DNA from: Shewanella sp.
GTDB lineage: Bacteria; Pseudomonadota; Gammaproteobacteria; Enterobacterales; Shewanellaceae
NCBI GenBank assembly: GCA_004195335.1
Contig: SDWK01000190.1
Span: forward strand, 1 to 6,833
Length of the DNA stretch: 6,833 bases
Direction of reading: 5' to 3'
The notes beneath the pieces are model-generated. The model was not told the origin of the DNA. It made no database searches and saw only the letters and a list, made by a program, of their open reading frames with translations. Positions 1 through 6,833 of this stretch are shown here, in pieces (the stretch's first letter is position 1; each line of letters begins with the position of its first letter). The translations under genes were made by a program, and so were the position numbers.

Positions 1-111
1 ATCCAATTGTCTGATGAATGTTTCTTTATTACCATCTTTACCCATTTGTATCATCGGCTTAAGACCATTGGCCATAGCTCTTAAATATTTTCTTTGTTTA
101 TTAGATAACAT
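1..111 (-). CDS. yhbY: YhbY-family RNA-binding protein (CRM domain), N-terminal part
   Basis: The first 37 codons of a gene that runs off the left edge of the window. The product starts MLSNKQRKYLRAMANGLKPM and continues IQMGKDGNKETFIRQLD. This is the N-terminus of the small CRM-domain proteins of the YhbY family (about 95-100 residues in full), with the helix rich in K/R, the L-x-P and the Q-x-G-K-x-G loop that are typical of the family. Members bind RNA and associate with pre-50S ribosomal particles. The ATG at 111 is preceded by GGAG (120-117), which overlaps the obgE stop codon, so the gene is probably translated from the obgE message. Pairing obgE with yhbY suits a ribosome-assembly group. 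Only the N-terminal third is visible. Confidence 0.87.
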   Translation of the reverse strand, partial: MLSNKQRKYLRAMANGLKPMIQMGKDGNKETFIRQLD

Positions 112-119
112 ATTATCTC

Positions 120-1397
120 CTATTCATAATAATCGAATTCGAAATCGAAGATTTTAACGGTGTCACCATCTTCTATACCTAATTCACGTAATTCCTCAAA
201 CACACCCATTTTTGTAAGAATGTTTTGGAATCGACGAAGTGATTCTACATCTGTAAAGTCAGTAGAGTAAACCAATCTATCAATCGGAACACCACCTACA
301 GAATAAACATCGCCTTTTATTTCATAAATTACTTCTTGATTCTTATCTTCTTCTACACCGAAATCAATATGATCATCAATTTCTACTAGAACAACATCTT
401 CGATATGGTCTAATTCTTGTGTTACATATTGCATTAGTTCTGTTACGCCTTGTTGAGTTGCTGCTGAAATTGGGAATACTTTGTATCCTCTTGATTCCAT
501 TTCTTTTACAAACTCATTAAAAACATCTTCATCATATATGATGTCCGTTTTATTTGCAGCTATAATTTGAACCTTTTTAGACAATTTTTCATCATATGAA
601 GCTAATTCTTCATTGATTGTATCGAAATCTACAATTGGATTACGTCCTTCAACACCTGACACGTCAACAACATGTACAAGCATCTTAGTTCTTTCTACAT
701 GACGTAGGAACTCATGACCTAAACCAATACCTTCACTGGCACCTTCAATAAGACCAGGGATATCTGCTAAAACAAAACTTTTTCCTCTTACAACTTCAAC
801 CACACCTAAGTTTGGCTTTAAAGTTGTAAAGTGATAGTTTGCAATCTTTGGACTTGCTTTTGTTAAAACTGATAAAAGTGTAGATTTTCCTACATTCGGA
901 TAACCAACTAAACCAACATCTGCAAGCATTTTAAGTTCAAGAACTATAGTTAATTCTTTTCCATTTCTACCTTGTTGTGCAAATGTAGGTGCTTGACGAA
1001 CAGAATTTTTAAAGTGACTATTACCCTTACCACCTTTTCCACCTGGAGCAAGTGTCATCTTTTCTCCATGTTCAGTTAAGTCAGCAATAACTCTTCCTGT
1101 TTCTTTGTCACGTATAATTGTTCCTGGTGGTACTTTAAAAATAATATCAACGGCATCTTTACCAAATCTATTTTTCTTTCCACCATCTTCACCCGGATCT
1201 GCAGAATACTTTCTTTTGTACCTAAAGTCCATAAGCGTTCTCATTGAAGAGTCAACTAGTGCATAGATGCTACCACCCTTGCCACCATCTCCGCCATCTG
1301 GACCACCATCTGGTACATATTTTTCACGTCTAAAGGAAACACGACCGTCTCCACCCTTACCAGATTTAATAAAAATCTCGGCCTTATCAACAAACAT
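120..1397 (-). CDS. obgE: GTPase Obg (ribosome-assembly GTPase)
   Basis: A complete 425-residue Obg GTPase, which acts in late 50S subunit maturation and links growth to nucleotide pools. Three domains are visible. The glycine-rich Obg fold spans about 1-158, with the repeated GGxGG runs at 31-42 and 119-125. The G domain spans about 159-335, with G1 GYPNVGKST (165-173), switch TT (191-192), G3 DIPGLIEGA (212-220), G4 NKTD (282-285) and G5 SAA (311-313). A C-terminal OCT domain spans about 350-425. All nucleotide-binding motifs are intact. The start is fixed by GAGGTGA at 1408-1402, 4 nt before the ATG. The gene lies downstream of rpmA but is separated from it by a terminator hairpin, so its expression may depend on read-through or on a weak promoter of its own that I could not identify. 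The OCT domain makes the length typical of Bacillota-type Obg. Confidence 0.97.
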   Translation of the reverse strand: MFVDKAEIFIKSGKGGDGRVSFRREKYVPDGGPDGGDGGKGGSIYALVDSSMRTLMDFRYKRKYSADPGEDGGKKNRFGKDAVDIIFKVPPGTIIRDKETGRVIADLTEHGEKMTLAPGGKGGKGNSHFKNSVRQAPTFAQQGRNGKELTIVLELKMLADVGLVGYPNVGKSTLLSVLTKASPKIANYHFTTLKPNLGVVEVVRGKSFVLADIPGLIEGASEGIGLGHEFLRHVERTKMLVHVVDVSGVEGRNPIVDFDTINEELASYDEKLSKKVQIIAANKTDIIYDEDVFNEFVKEMESRGYKVFPISAATQQGVTELMQYVTQELDHIEDVVLVEIDDHIDFGVEEDKNQEVIYEIKGDVYSVGGVPIDRLVYSTDFTDVESLRRFQNILTKMGVFEELRELGIEDGDTVKIFDFEFDYYE

Positions 1398-1440
1398 TAA
1401 ATCACCTCAATTGATTCGTACCCAACTCGCGGTACATAAT

Positions 1441-1472
1441 CACAAAATAAAGCCCATCAAAAGATGGGCTTA
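1441..1472 (-). terminator. Rho-independent terminator after rpmA
   Basis: On the minus strand, AAGCCCATC (1471-1463) pairs perfectly with GATGGGCTT (1458-1450) around a TTTT loop and is followed by the U-rich tail TATTTTG. The 9-bp stem with a U-tract is a standard intrinsic terminator for the rplU-prp-rpmA transcript. It lies 28 nt past the rpmA stop codon and ahead of obgE. On the plus strand an A-rich run precedes the stem but no T-run follows it, so it should act only in the minus direction. Confidence 0.85.
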
Positions 1473-1498
1473 AACATAAACTCGTACTAAATTGAAAA

Positions 1499-1780
1499 TT
1501 ACTCAGCAGCGTATACGCTTACTTGCTTTCTTTTCTTGTCTTTTCTTTCGAATTTAACAACTCCGTCAACTAAAGCAAACAACGTATCATCTCCACCGAT
1601 TCCAACATTATTACCTGGGTGAACTTTAGTACCTCTTTGTCTTACTAAAATACTACCACCAGTAACGAATTGTCCATCACCTGTTTTTACGCCAAGTCTT
1701 TTTGAAGCAGAATCTCTACCGTTCTTAGAAGAACCTACACCCTTCTTACTCGCGAATAATTGTAAATTAAATTTAATCAT
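1499..1780 (-). CDS. rpmA: 50S ribosomal protein L27, with N-terminal extension removed by Prp
   Basis: A 93-residue bL27 protein of the large subunit, whose N-terminal tail reaches the peptidyl-transferase centre. The body shows the family's [20 protein letters not shown] block (43-62), followed by [17 protein letters not shown] (64-80). The first nine residues, MIKFNLQLF, precede ASKKG. This matches the extended L27 of Bacillota, in which the Prp cysteine protease cuts after the Phe to expose the functional N-terminus (here predicted F9|A10). The start codon overlaps the prp stop as ATGA (1780-1777), and the ribosome binding site GGGAGGTG (1798-1791) lies inside the end of prp, so translation is probably coupled. 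A terminator follows the gene. Confidence 0.97.
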   Translation of the reverse strand: MIKFNLQLFASKKGVGSSKNGRDSASKRLGVKTGDGQFVTGGSILVRQRGTKVHPGNNVGIGGDDTLFALVDGVVKFERKDKKRKQVSVYAAE

Positions 1781-2121
1781 TGTATGTTTGCACCTCCCTT
1801 TTTTAAGAGTTTTATATGTTCAGGGTATGCCTCAGCAATCCCTTTTAATCCCGTTAAAACTGTTTCTAATATCACATCAGCTTTATCAGCTTGTGTTTTA
1901 TTTAAATTTGCTGGCAGTTCAATGTACATATAACCTGATTCATCAGCTTCATATATAATAAAATCTATTCCAGCAACAGCTTCTAAGCTATTTACAGCAG
2001 TTTGCATTAAAACCGATATAGCAGCACAAACAATGTCTTCACCATGTGAAGCAAAACCTGCATGCCCTGAAGCTTCTAATGAAACAATACTTTTTTTATA
2101 GCCAACTGTAACTTCAGTCAT
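1777..2121 (-). CDS. prp: Ribosomal-processing cysteine protease Prp
   Basis: A 114-residue Prp protein (older names YsxB, DUF464), which removes the N-terminal extension of ribosomal protein L27. The catalytic histidine and cysteine are visible in [19 protein letters not shown]20 and C32, with the same 12-residue spacing as the established catalytic pair of the Staphylococcus aureus enzyme. No signal peptide or membrane segment is seen, so the protein is cytoplasmic. It sits between rplU and rpmA, its usual place in Bacillota. The start at 2121 is supported by AGGTGT (2132-2127), which overlaps the rplU stop codon. The 3' end overlaps the rpmA start by 4 nt. The neighbouring L27 carries the LQLF|A cleavage site, so enzyme and substrate are matched within one operon. 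Confidence 0.94.
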   Translation of the reverse strand: MTEVTVGYKKSIVSLEASGHAGFASHGEDIVCAAISVLMQTAVNSLEAVAGIDFIIYEADESGYMYIELPANLNKTQADKADVILETVLTGLKGIAEAYPEHIKLLKKGGANIQ

Positions 2122-2129
2122 AATTACAC

Positions 2130-2441
2130 CTAAGCGTTGATCTTGTTGATCACTACTTTAGTAAATGGTTGACGATGACCTTGCTTCTTTCTATAGTCTT
2201 TCTTAGCTTTGTACTTGAAGATAATTACCTTCTTTCCTTTACCATTCTTTTCAACTGTAGCAGAAACTTTTGCACTTTCAACGACTGGAGAACCTATTGT
2301 TAACTCTTCACCGTTAGATACAGCTAATACTTGATCGAAATCTACAGTCTCGCCAGCTTCAACGTTTAATTTTTCAATGTATAAAACGTCTCCCTCTTGA
2401 ACTCTGTATTGCTTTCCACCTGTTTCAATAATTGCGTACAT
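2130..2441 (-). CDS. rplU: 50S ribosomal protein L21
   Basis: A full-length, 103-residue bL21 protein of the large ribosomal subunit, which binds 23S rRNA. The N-terminal [14 protein letters not shown] and the basic C-terminal signature [15 protein letters not shown] (80-94), preceded by VIIFKYKA (72-79), identify the family without ambiguity. The ATG at 2441 has a very strong ribosome binding site, AGGAGGTGT (2455-2447), at 5-6 nt. This is the first gene of the rplU-prp-rpmA operon. A promoter and an L21-type leader RNA lie directly upstream, so autoregulation by L21 is likely. Spacing to prp is 8 nt. Confidence 0.97.
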   Translation of the reverse strand: MYAIIETGGKQYRVQEGDVLYIEKLNVEAGETVDFDQVLAVSNGEELTIGSPVVESAKVSATVEKNGKGKKVIIFKYKAKKDYRKKQGHRQPFTKVVINKINA

Positions 2442-2457
2442 ACTTTACACCTCCTCA

Positions 2458-2520
2458 TAATAAGACTCGCCTTCAAGGGTAACTTTCGTTTTAAAACCCG
2501 GTCCGAGCGGTAACTAACAT
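2458..2520 (-). ncRNA. L21 ribosomal-protein leader RNA (cis-regulatory)
   Basis: The minus strand between the rplU promoter and its ribosome binding site matches the L21 leader known from Bacillota (Rfam L21_leader). Visible elements are GTTACCGCTCGGACCGGG near the 5' side (about 2516-2499), an internal CGAAAG, and the hallmark TTGAAGGCGAGTC (2476-2464) just before the Shine-Dalgarno region. CTCG in the 5' part can pair with CGAG near the 3' end to close the structure. Leaders of this type are thought to bind L21 and repress the operon. The boundaries are approximate because I judged them by eye. Confidence 0.8.
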
Positions 2521-2544
2521 GTACGATATACTTCGCACTAAATT

Positions 2545-2573
2545 AGTATAAGCCTATATGAAAATAATTACAA
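2545..2573 (-). promoter_or_regulatory. Sigma-A type promoter for rplU-prp-rpmA
   Basis: On the minus strand there is a -35 box TTGTAA (2573-2568), exactly 17 bp of spacer, and a -10 box TATACT (2550-2545). Initiation would fall near 2538, giving a leader of about 95 nt that contains the L21-type structure. The -35 box lies in the loop of a 12-bp inverted repeat. Confidence 0.75.
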
Positions 2574-2588
2574 GCTTTATTTTCATAT
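2556..2588. repeat. 12-bp perfect inverted repeat around the rplU -35 box
   Basis: ATATGAAAATAA (2556-2567) and TTATTTTCATAT (2577-2588) are perfect reverse complements separated by 9 bp. The repeat starts 2 bp after the speE stop codon and encloses the -35 box of the rplU promoter. It could be a weak AT-rich terminator for speE or a protein-binding operator. No clear U-run follows it in the minus direction, so a classical terminator is not certain. Confidence 0.65.
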
Positions 2589-2589
2589 T

Positions 2590-3438
2590 TTATACTTCAT
2601 CTAACATATTTTGCACATAAGTTGGCAAATAGAAGCTCCCTTTATGAATACCAGGGTTATAATATCTGGTTTTTATACCTAAATTTGTCCATAACTCGAA
2701 TTCCGGATCCGTTATTGGATCTAGAGATTTTGAAGCAAAACCAAACAACCAATGACCCGATGGATAAGTGGGCATATGGAACTGATACACTTTGGCTATT
2801 TTGAATAATTTTTTAATTTTTTTATGAGATCTTTTCATCTCATTTGCATCTTTCTCATAATAAGGCGATTCATGTTGGTTAACAAGAATACCATTATCAG
2901 TTAGTGCATTAAAACAATTCTCATAAAAAGCACTTGAAAACAACCCTTCACCCGGACCAATTGGATCAGTTGAATCAACAATAATTAAATCATAGGATTG
3001 ATTTTTACCAGAAACAAACGTCGTGCCGTCTTCAAAGTACAAGGTCACTCTTTCATCATCTAGTTTACTCGCTAGTGATGGTAAATATTCTTGAGACAAT
3101 CTCACTACATCTTCATCTATTTCAACCATATCTATATGTTCTATCGACTTATATCTGGTTAATTCTCTTACTGTACCACCATCACCACCACCGATTACTA
3201 AGACATTTGATATCTTAGGATTAGTAGCCATAGCAACATGAACAATCATATCATGGTAGATAAATTCATCTTTTTCACTGACCATCATATGTCCATCTAA
3301 AGTTAAAAACTTTCCAAATTCATAAGAGTCAAAAAAATCAATGGTTTGATAATCACTCTTGCCATGATAAAGTTGTTCCTTTATCTTAATATTAAGACTC
3401 ACATGATCTGTATGTTTTTCTGTAAACCAAAGATCCAT
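2590..3438 (-). CDS. speE: Spermidine synthase (polyamine aminopropyltransferase)
   Basis: A complete 282-residue aminopropyltransferase. It transfers the aminopropyl group of decarboxylated S-adenosylmethionine to putrescine (or a related diamine) to give spermidine and methylthioadenosine. The N-terminal beta domain (about 1-55) carries DFFDSYEFGKFLTLDG. The Rossmann domain shows GGGDGG (83-88), the acidic VEID (105-108), EDG (136-138), and DSTDPIGPGEGLF (155-167), whose aspartates D155 and D158 match the catalytic and amine-binding positions of the family. YHDMIVH (61-67) is also typical. The start at 3438 follows the upstream decarboxylase stop with no gap (TAAATG), and AAGGAG (3450-3445) forms the ribosome binding site, so the two genes are co-translated. 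The exact amine substrate cannot be read from sequence alone. The gene ends just before the rplU promoter. Confidence 0.95.
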   Translation of the reverse strand: MDLWFTEKHTDHVSLNIKIKEQLYHGKSDYQTIDFFDSYEFGKFLTLDGHMMVSEKDEFIYHDMIVHVAMATNPKISNVLVIGGGDGGTVRELTRYKSIEHIDMVEIDEDVVRLSQEYLPSLASKLDDERVTLYFEDGTTFVSGKNQSYDLIIVDSTDPIGPGEGLFSSAFYENCFNALTDNGILVNQHESPYYEKDANEMKRSHKKIKKLFKIAKVYQFHMPTYPSGHWLFGFASKSLDPITDPEFELWTNLGIKTRYYNPGIHKGSFYLPTYVQNMLDEV

Positions 3439-4767
3439 TTAAGACTCCTTTATACAATAGATGTAATTACACTCAGTATCATCTAGACCTGATAAAGTAC
3501 CCTTTTCTGATTTCAGTAACGCCACATAATCAATCATTTCTTTAGTGATTAATTCTCCAGGTGCTACAATCGGTATACCAGGTGGATATATCATTATAGA
3601 CTCACCACTCACTCTGTTTACTGAGTCTAATAGTGCTAGTCTCTCCTTTTCAGCATAAAATGCTTGACGGGGCGAATAAGCCACTGCAGTTGCATTAAAC
3701 TTTTTAAAAGGTAAGTGTAGAGGTGCTTTTTTATATTTATTGCTGATAGCATTTAAAGCTGCAATTAATTGGTTTACTCTTTTCTCACTATCACCGACGC
3801 TAAGTATGGCTAAGATGTTATAGGCATCACCCATTTCTATCTGAATGTTATAATCTTCTTTTAAAACATCAAATACAAATAGACCTGTTAATCCCAGTCC
3901 AGTTACATTAACACCAAGTTTTGTTTCATCAAAGCCATAACAACCAGCTGAATCAAAACTGTCATAAGAAAAAGCGATTAAACCTTCAATTTCATTGATA
4001 GCAGTCCTTGCTTTACGAGCAAGTTTTAATACTTCAGTCAAATTTTCCCGACCTTCTTTAACTAAAAATCGTCTGGTTAAATCTAAACTACTCATCAGTA
4101 GATAAGATGCACTTGTTGTTTGTGTTAGATTTAAGATTGTTTTGACATGATTGCGTTTGATACGATTTGTATTAAGTAGTAAAACCGAACTTTGTGTTAA
4201 CGAACCACCCGTTTTATGTGTACTGACCGCAGACATATCTGCACCTAAATTCATTGCAGCATCTGGCATATCCTTATGAAATGGTAGATGAGCACCATGT
4301 GCTTCATCGACTATTATTTTGATATTTTTACTATGAGCATATTCTATAATTGTTTTTAATTCAGACGCAACGCCATAATAAGTAGGATTAATGATAAACA
4401 CCGCTTTTGCTTTTGGCGCTTCATCAATAGCCTTCTTTACATCATCAAGAGAAACACCGGTTGTCATACCAAACTCTTCTTCAATGTAAGGATACATATA
4501 ATGAGGTTTTGCACCACATAATATCAGCGCATTAATAGCTGACTTATGTACATTTCTAGGCATAATAATCGTTTCACCATCAGATACCACACTCATCACC
4601 ATCGCTTGTACAGCTTGAGTTGTACCACCTACAATAAAAAATGCATCATCACAGCCATAGGCATCTGCCATTAGGTCTTCTGCTTCTTTAATCACTGAAA
4701 CAGGACTACATAAAAAATCTAAGGACTTCATTGAATTGACATCAGCTTCTAAAACAGATTTAGGCAT
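3439..4767 (-). CDS. Orn/Lys/Arg-family PLP decarboxylase, 5' end lost at a join
   Basis: A fold-type I PLP decarboxylase of the Bacillus SpeA/YaaO group (arginine, lysine or ornithine decarboxylase). It shows the cofactor phosphate loop GGTTQA (48-53), HKS (74-76), NPTYYG (127-132), DEAHGAH (154-160) with the PLP-contacting Asp and His, the Schiff-base lysine K185 in STHKTGG, and the C-terminal domain with [11 protein letters not shown] (395-405). At 442 residues it is about 40 shorter than relatives. The usual N-terminus with the F-H-x-P-G-H-K motif is missing, and the ATG at 4767 has no Shine-Dalgarno, so it is probably an internal methionine. The frame stays open upstream and reads NSELLKL before the Met, which may still belong to the gene. 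Beyond about 4790 the DNA is rnhB. Coupling to speE suggests it makes the diamine or agmatine precursor, but the substrate is unresolved. Confidence 0.88.
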   Translation of the reverse strand: MPKSVLEADVNSMKSLDFLCSPVSVIKEAEDLMADAYGCDDAFFIVGGTTQAVQAMVMSVVSDGETIIMPRNVHKSAINALILCGAKPHYMYPYIEEEFGMTTGVSLDDVKKAIDEAPKAKAVFIINPTYYGVASELKTIIEYAHSKNIKIIVDEAHGAHLPFHKDMPDAAMNLGADMSAVSTHKTGGSLTQSSVLLLNTNRIKRNHVKTILNLTQTTSASYLLMSSLDLTRRFLVKEGRENLTEVLKLARKARTAINEIEGLIAFSYDSFDSAGCYGFDETKLGVNVTGLGLTGLFVFDVLKEDYNIQIEMGDAYNILAILSVGDSEKRVNQLIAALNAISNKYKKAPLHLPFKKFNATAVAYSPRQAFYAEKERLALLDSVNRVSGESIMIYPPGIPIVAPGELITKEMIDYVALLKSEKGTLSGLDDTECNYIYCIKES

Positions 4768-5050
4768 GAGTTTTAAAAGCTCTGAATTGCCTTGTCCCTG
4801 TGAGCCGGTTATTAAAGGGGATGCCCGTGTTGCGGCTATCAGTGCCGCGTCGATTCTGGCAAAAGTAACCCGTGATCGTGAAATGGAACAGTTTGATCGA
4901 TGCTACCCGGGCTATGGCTTGGCCAGGCATAAAGGCTACCCAACCGCATTGCATCTTGAAGCGTTGGTTAGATTAGGTGTAACGCCTCAGCACCGGCGCT
5001 CATTTGCTCCTGTTCGCAGGTTACTGATTACTAACATTGATCCCAGCTGA
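4766..5050 (+). CDS. rnhB: Ribonuclease HII, C-terminal fragment (5' end lost at the join)
   Basis: From about 4787 the frame encodes [15 protein letters not shown], then [31 protein letters not shown] and [12 protein letters not shown]. These are the last roughly 88 residues of bacterial RNase HII, which nicks RNA in RNA-DNA hybrids and at single ribonucleotides. The aspartate of KGDARV corresponds to the last of the four catalytic carboxylates (D126 in E. coli). The first three lie in the missing N-terminal part, about 110-120 residues, so this piece cannot be active. The ATG at 4766 is merely the nearest in-frame start. It lies over the decarboxylase end, and residues before about 4787 do not look like RNase HII. 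The wording is gammaproteobacterial. In that group rnhB is often followed by dnaE, which is not seen here. Confidence 0.88.
   Translation: MSFKSSELPCPCEPVIKGDARVAAISAASILAKVTRDREMEQFDRCYPGYGLARHKGYPTALHLEALVRLGVTPQHRRSFAPVRRLLITNIDPS
4768..4790. other. Join between AT-rich and gammaproteobacterial DNA
   Basis: To the left lies the decarboxylase, read leftwards and missing its N-terminus. To the right lies rnhB, read rightwards and missing its N-terminal part. Base composition, codon choice and taxonomic character change here. Both flanking frames can be read plausibly into this interval (minus NSELLKL, plus SSELPC), so the exact breakpoint cannot be fixed and a few shared bases may have helped create the join. 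Confidence 0.8.
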
Positions 5051-5569
5051 GGTTGCGTGTAAGTGCTGTGTGCGCTCCGGCTTTAAATAGGGATACATAA
5101 AATAGAGGTACAGATCGTCGCCTTATAAGTGCTAAGCGGGGCCGCGGGTGAAGGCTCAATGTGATCGGCGCGAACAGCGATTGACGCGCTATGGGAATGC
5201 GGCACGAGTCGCGATGTCTATCGTTGTTTTCCAGCTGTTGATCAATGCTGGCCCTATAAGCAGATTCAACGTCATCAGGTGGTAGAGTTTCGGGCGGAAC
5301 TGGTTGATATAAATACCGGTGCTGAGGTGGTCACTTGGTTCGATAAAAACGGCGGCTATAACCTCTCGGTAGAGTATGTTTCGTGCTGACCTCTTCTCAG
5401 TACGGTCGGCAGTTAAAGACCGTATTGGCGCTGGCAGATCACTATGTCACTCGGTCTCAATTCCAAGGTTATCTAGATCGGGCGTCATTCTCTTAATGCG
5501 CTGGCCAGTTTTGACTCAATTTTGCTTTTGTGCAGAACGCTCTTCTGAGATAAATATACGCCTCAACGC
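5051..5569. other. Gene-poor stretch between rnhB and the thiC promoter
   Basis: About 520 bases without an intact recognisable gene. Stops occur in all frames up to about 5164. From 5165 to 5496 two adjacent open segments on the plus strand look coding (separate entry). The remainder shows no convincing terminator for rnhB, tRNA, repeat array or insertion-sequence end. Composition is intermediate, less GC-rich than thiC. It may be decayed coding sequence or sequence with base-calling errors. Confidence 0.5.
5165..5496 (+). pseudogene. Possible broken gene, unknown function (two frames)
   Basis: One frame is open from 5165 to the TGA at 5387-5389 and includes HQVVEFRAELVDINTGAEVV followed by TWFDKNGGYNLSVEYV. 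It has no good start codon. The neighbouring frame takes over at 5383 (VLTSSQYGRQLKTVLALADH, then YVTRSQFQGYLDRASFS) and stops at 5494-5496. A one-base shift near 5380 would join them into about 110 residues. The alternating hydrophobic pattern followed by an amphipathic stretch looks like the C-terminal end of a real protein, but I do not recognise the family. It could be a pseudogene, a sequencing frameshift, or chance. Confidence 0.3.
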
Positions 5570-5597
5570 TTGCAATTACCGGTAGCCACTCTAATAA
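5570..5597 (+). promoter_or_regulatory. Probable sigma-70 promoter for thiC
   Basis: A -35 box TTGCAA (5570-5575), a 16-bp spacer and a -10 box TAATAA (5592-5597). Initiation near 5604 would place the first base of the RNA almost exactly at the start of the TPP riboswitch (about 5606), which supports the assignment. Confidence 0.6.
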
Positions 5598-5605
5598 TCT
5601 GTCCG

Positions 5606-5707
5606 TCTTGTCGGGGTTCCCGCTCCTGCTGAAGCGCAGGCGAGGATGAGAGGTTTGATGACCAACCCGCGAACCTGATCCGGTTAACACCGGCGTAGGA
5701 AACAAGA
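5606..5707 (+). promoter_or_regulatory. TPP riboswitch (thi box)
   Basis: A thiamine pyrophosphate aptamer. The closing helix P1 is TCTTGT (5606-5611) with ACAAGA (5702-5707). P2 is GGGTT (5614-5618) with AACCC (5664-5668). A variable P3-type hairpin includes CTGC/GCAG around TGAA (5626-5639). The conserved TGAGA of the pyrimidine-sensing arm is at 5647-5651. The second arm reads GAACCTGATCCGGTTAACAC, continuing CGGCGTAGGAAACAAG (5671-5706), with CCGG/CCGG closing its terminal hairpin. All core signatures are present. It lies 121 nt upstream of thiC, where it would lower expression when TPP is abundant. Confidence 0.95.

Positions 5708-6833
<1,126 letters not shown>

Noticed and set aside
1398..1449. 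Promoter for obgE (TTGTGA followed by TACGAA)
   Set aside because: The spacing is 19 bp and the -10 match is poor, so the evidence is too weak to list as a feature.
1267..1473. Plus-strand open frame, proline-rich translation
   Set aside because: It is antisense to the glycine-rich start of obgE and the terminator. The prolines are just the complement of GG-rich codons.
2622..2804. Plus-strand open frame of 60 codons
   Set aside because: It lies wholly antisense to speE with no ribosome binding site or family resemblance.
4768..4790. Natural horizontal transfer or prophage integration at the composition change
   Set aside because: No integrase, transposase, tRNA, target duplication or attachment repeat is visible, and both flanking genes are cut. 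A chimeric contig explains this more simply.
4760..4954. Minus-strand open frame over the join
   Set aside because: It crosses the join and is antisense to conserved RNase HII sequence, so it is an artefact.
5401..5424. 7-bp inverted repeat TACGGTC/GACCGTA as an operator or terminator
   Set aside because: It is short with a 10-base loop, inside possible coding remnants, has no T-run, and is far from the thiC promoter.
5376..5705. Short open frames on both strands between 5376 and 5705
   Set aside because: They overlap the broken frame, the thiC promoter and the riboswitch, lack ribosome binding sites and resemble nothing I know.

Overview
The window joins two unlike pieces of DNA at about 4768-4790. 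The left piece (1 to about 4770) is AT-rich, and every gene lies on the minus strand. It has strong AGGAGG-type ribosome binding sites, uses TGG for tryptophan, and carries the L21-Prp-L27-Obg-YhbY gene order with an N-terminally extended L27. This suggests a low-GC Bacillota or a standard-code relative of the Mollicutes (Acholeplasma/Izemoplasma/Haloplasma-like). The right piece (about 4790 to 6833) is richer in GC, lies on the plus strand and looks gammaproteobacterial: the end of rnhB, then a TPP riboswitch and thiC.

Left piece, in transcription order (descending coordinates): an Orn/Lys/Arg-type PLP decarboxylase lacking its N-terminus, then speE starting directly after its stop codon (a polyamine synthesis pair). 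Next come a 12-bp inverted repeat and a good sigma-A promoter, followed by an L21-type leader RNA, rplU, prp and rpmA with very tight spacing. A rho-independent terminator follows, then obgE and the start of yhbY, which runs off the window. Prp is the protease that trims the L27 extension, so enzyme and substrate are co-encoded.

Right piece: the C-terminal part of RNase HII (about the last 88 residues), then about 520 bases without an intact gene that hold remnants of a broken reading frame. After that come a promoter, a TPP riboswitch, a leader of about 120 bases with possible switching helices, and the first 335 codons of thiC, which continues past the window.

The decarboxylase and rnhB face away from each other and both lose their 5' ends at the same place, where composition and taxonomic character also change. 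The simplest reading is a chimeric contig (misassembly or ligation artefact), not a natural locus. I see no convincing new biological system. The points most worth checking are the join, the decayed stretch before thiC, the thiC expression platform, and the inverted repeat that encloses the rplU -35 box.
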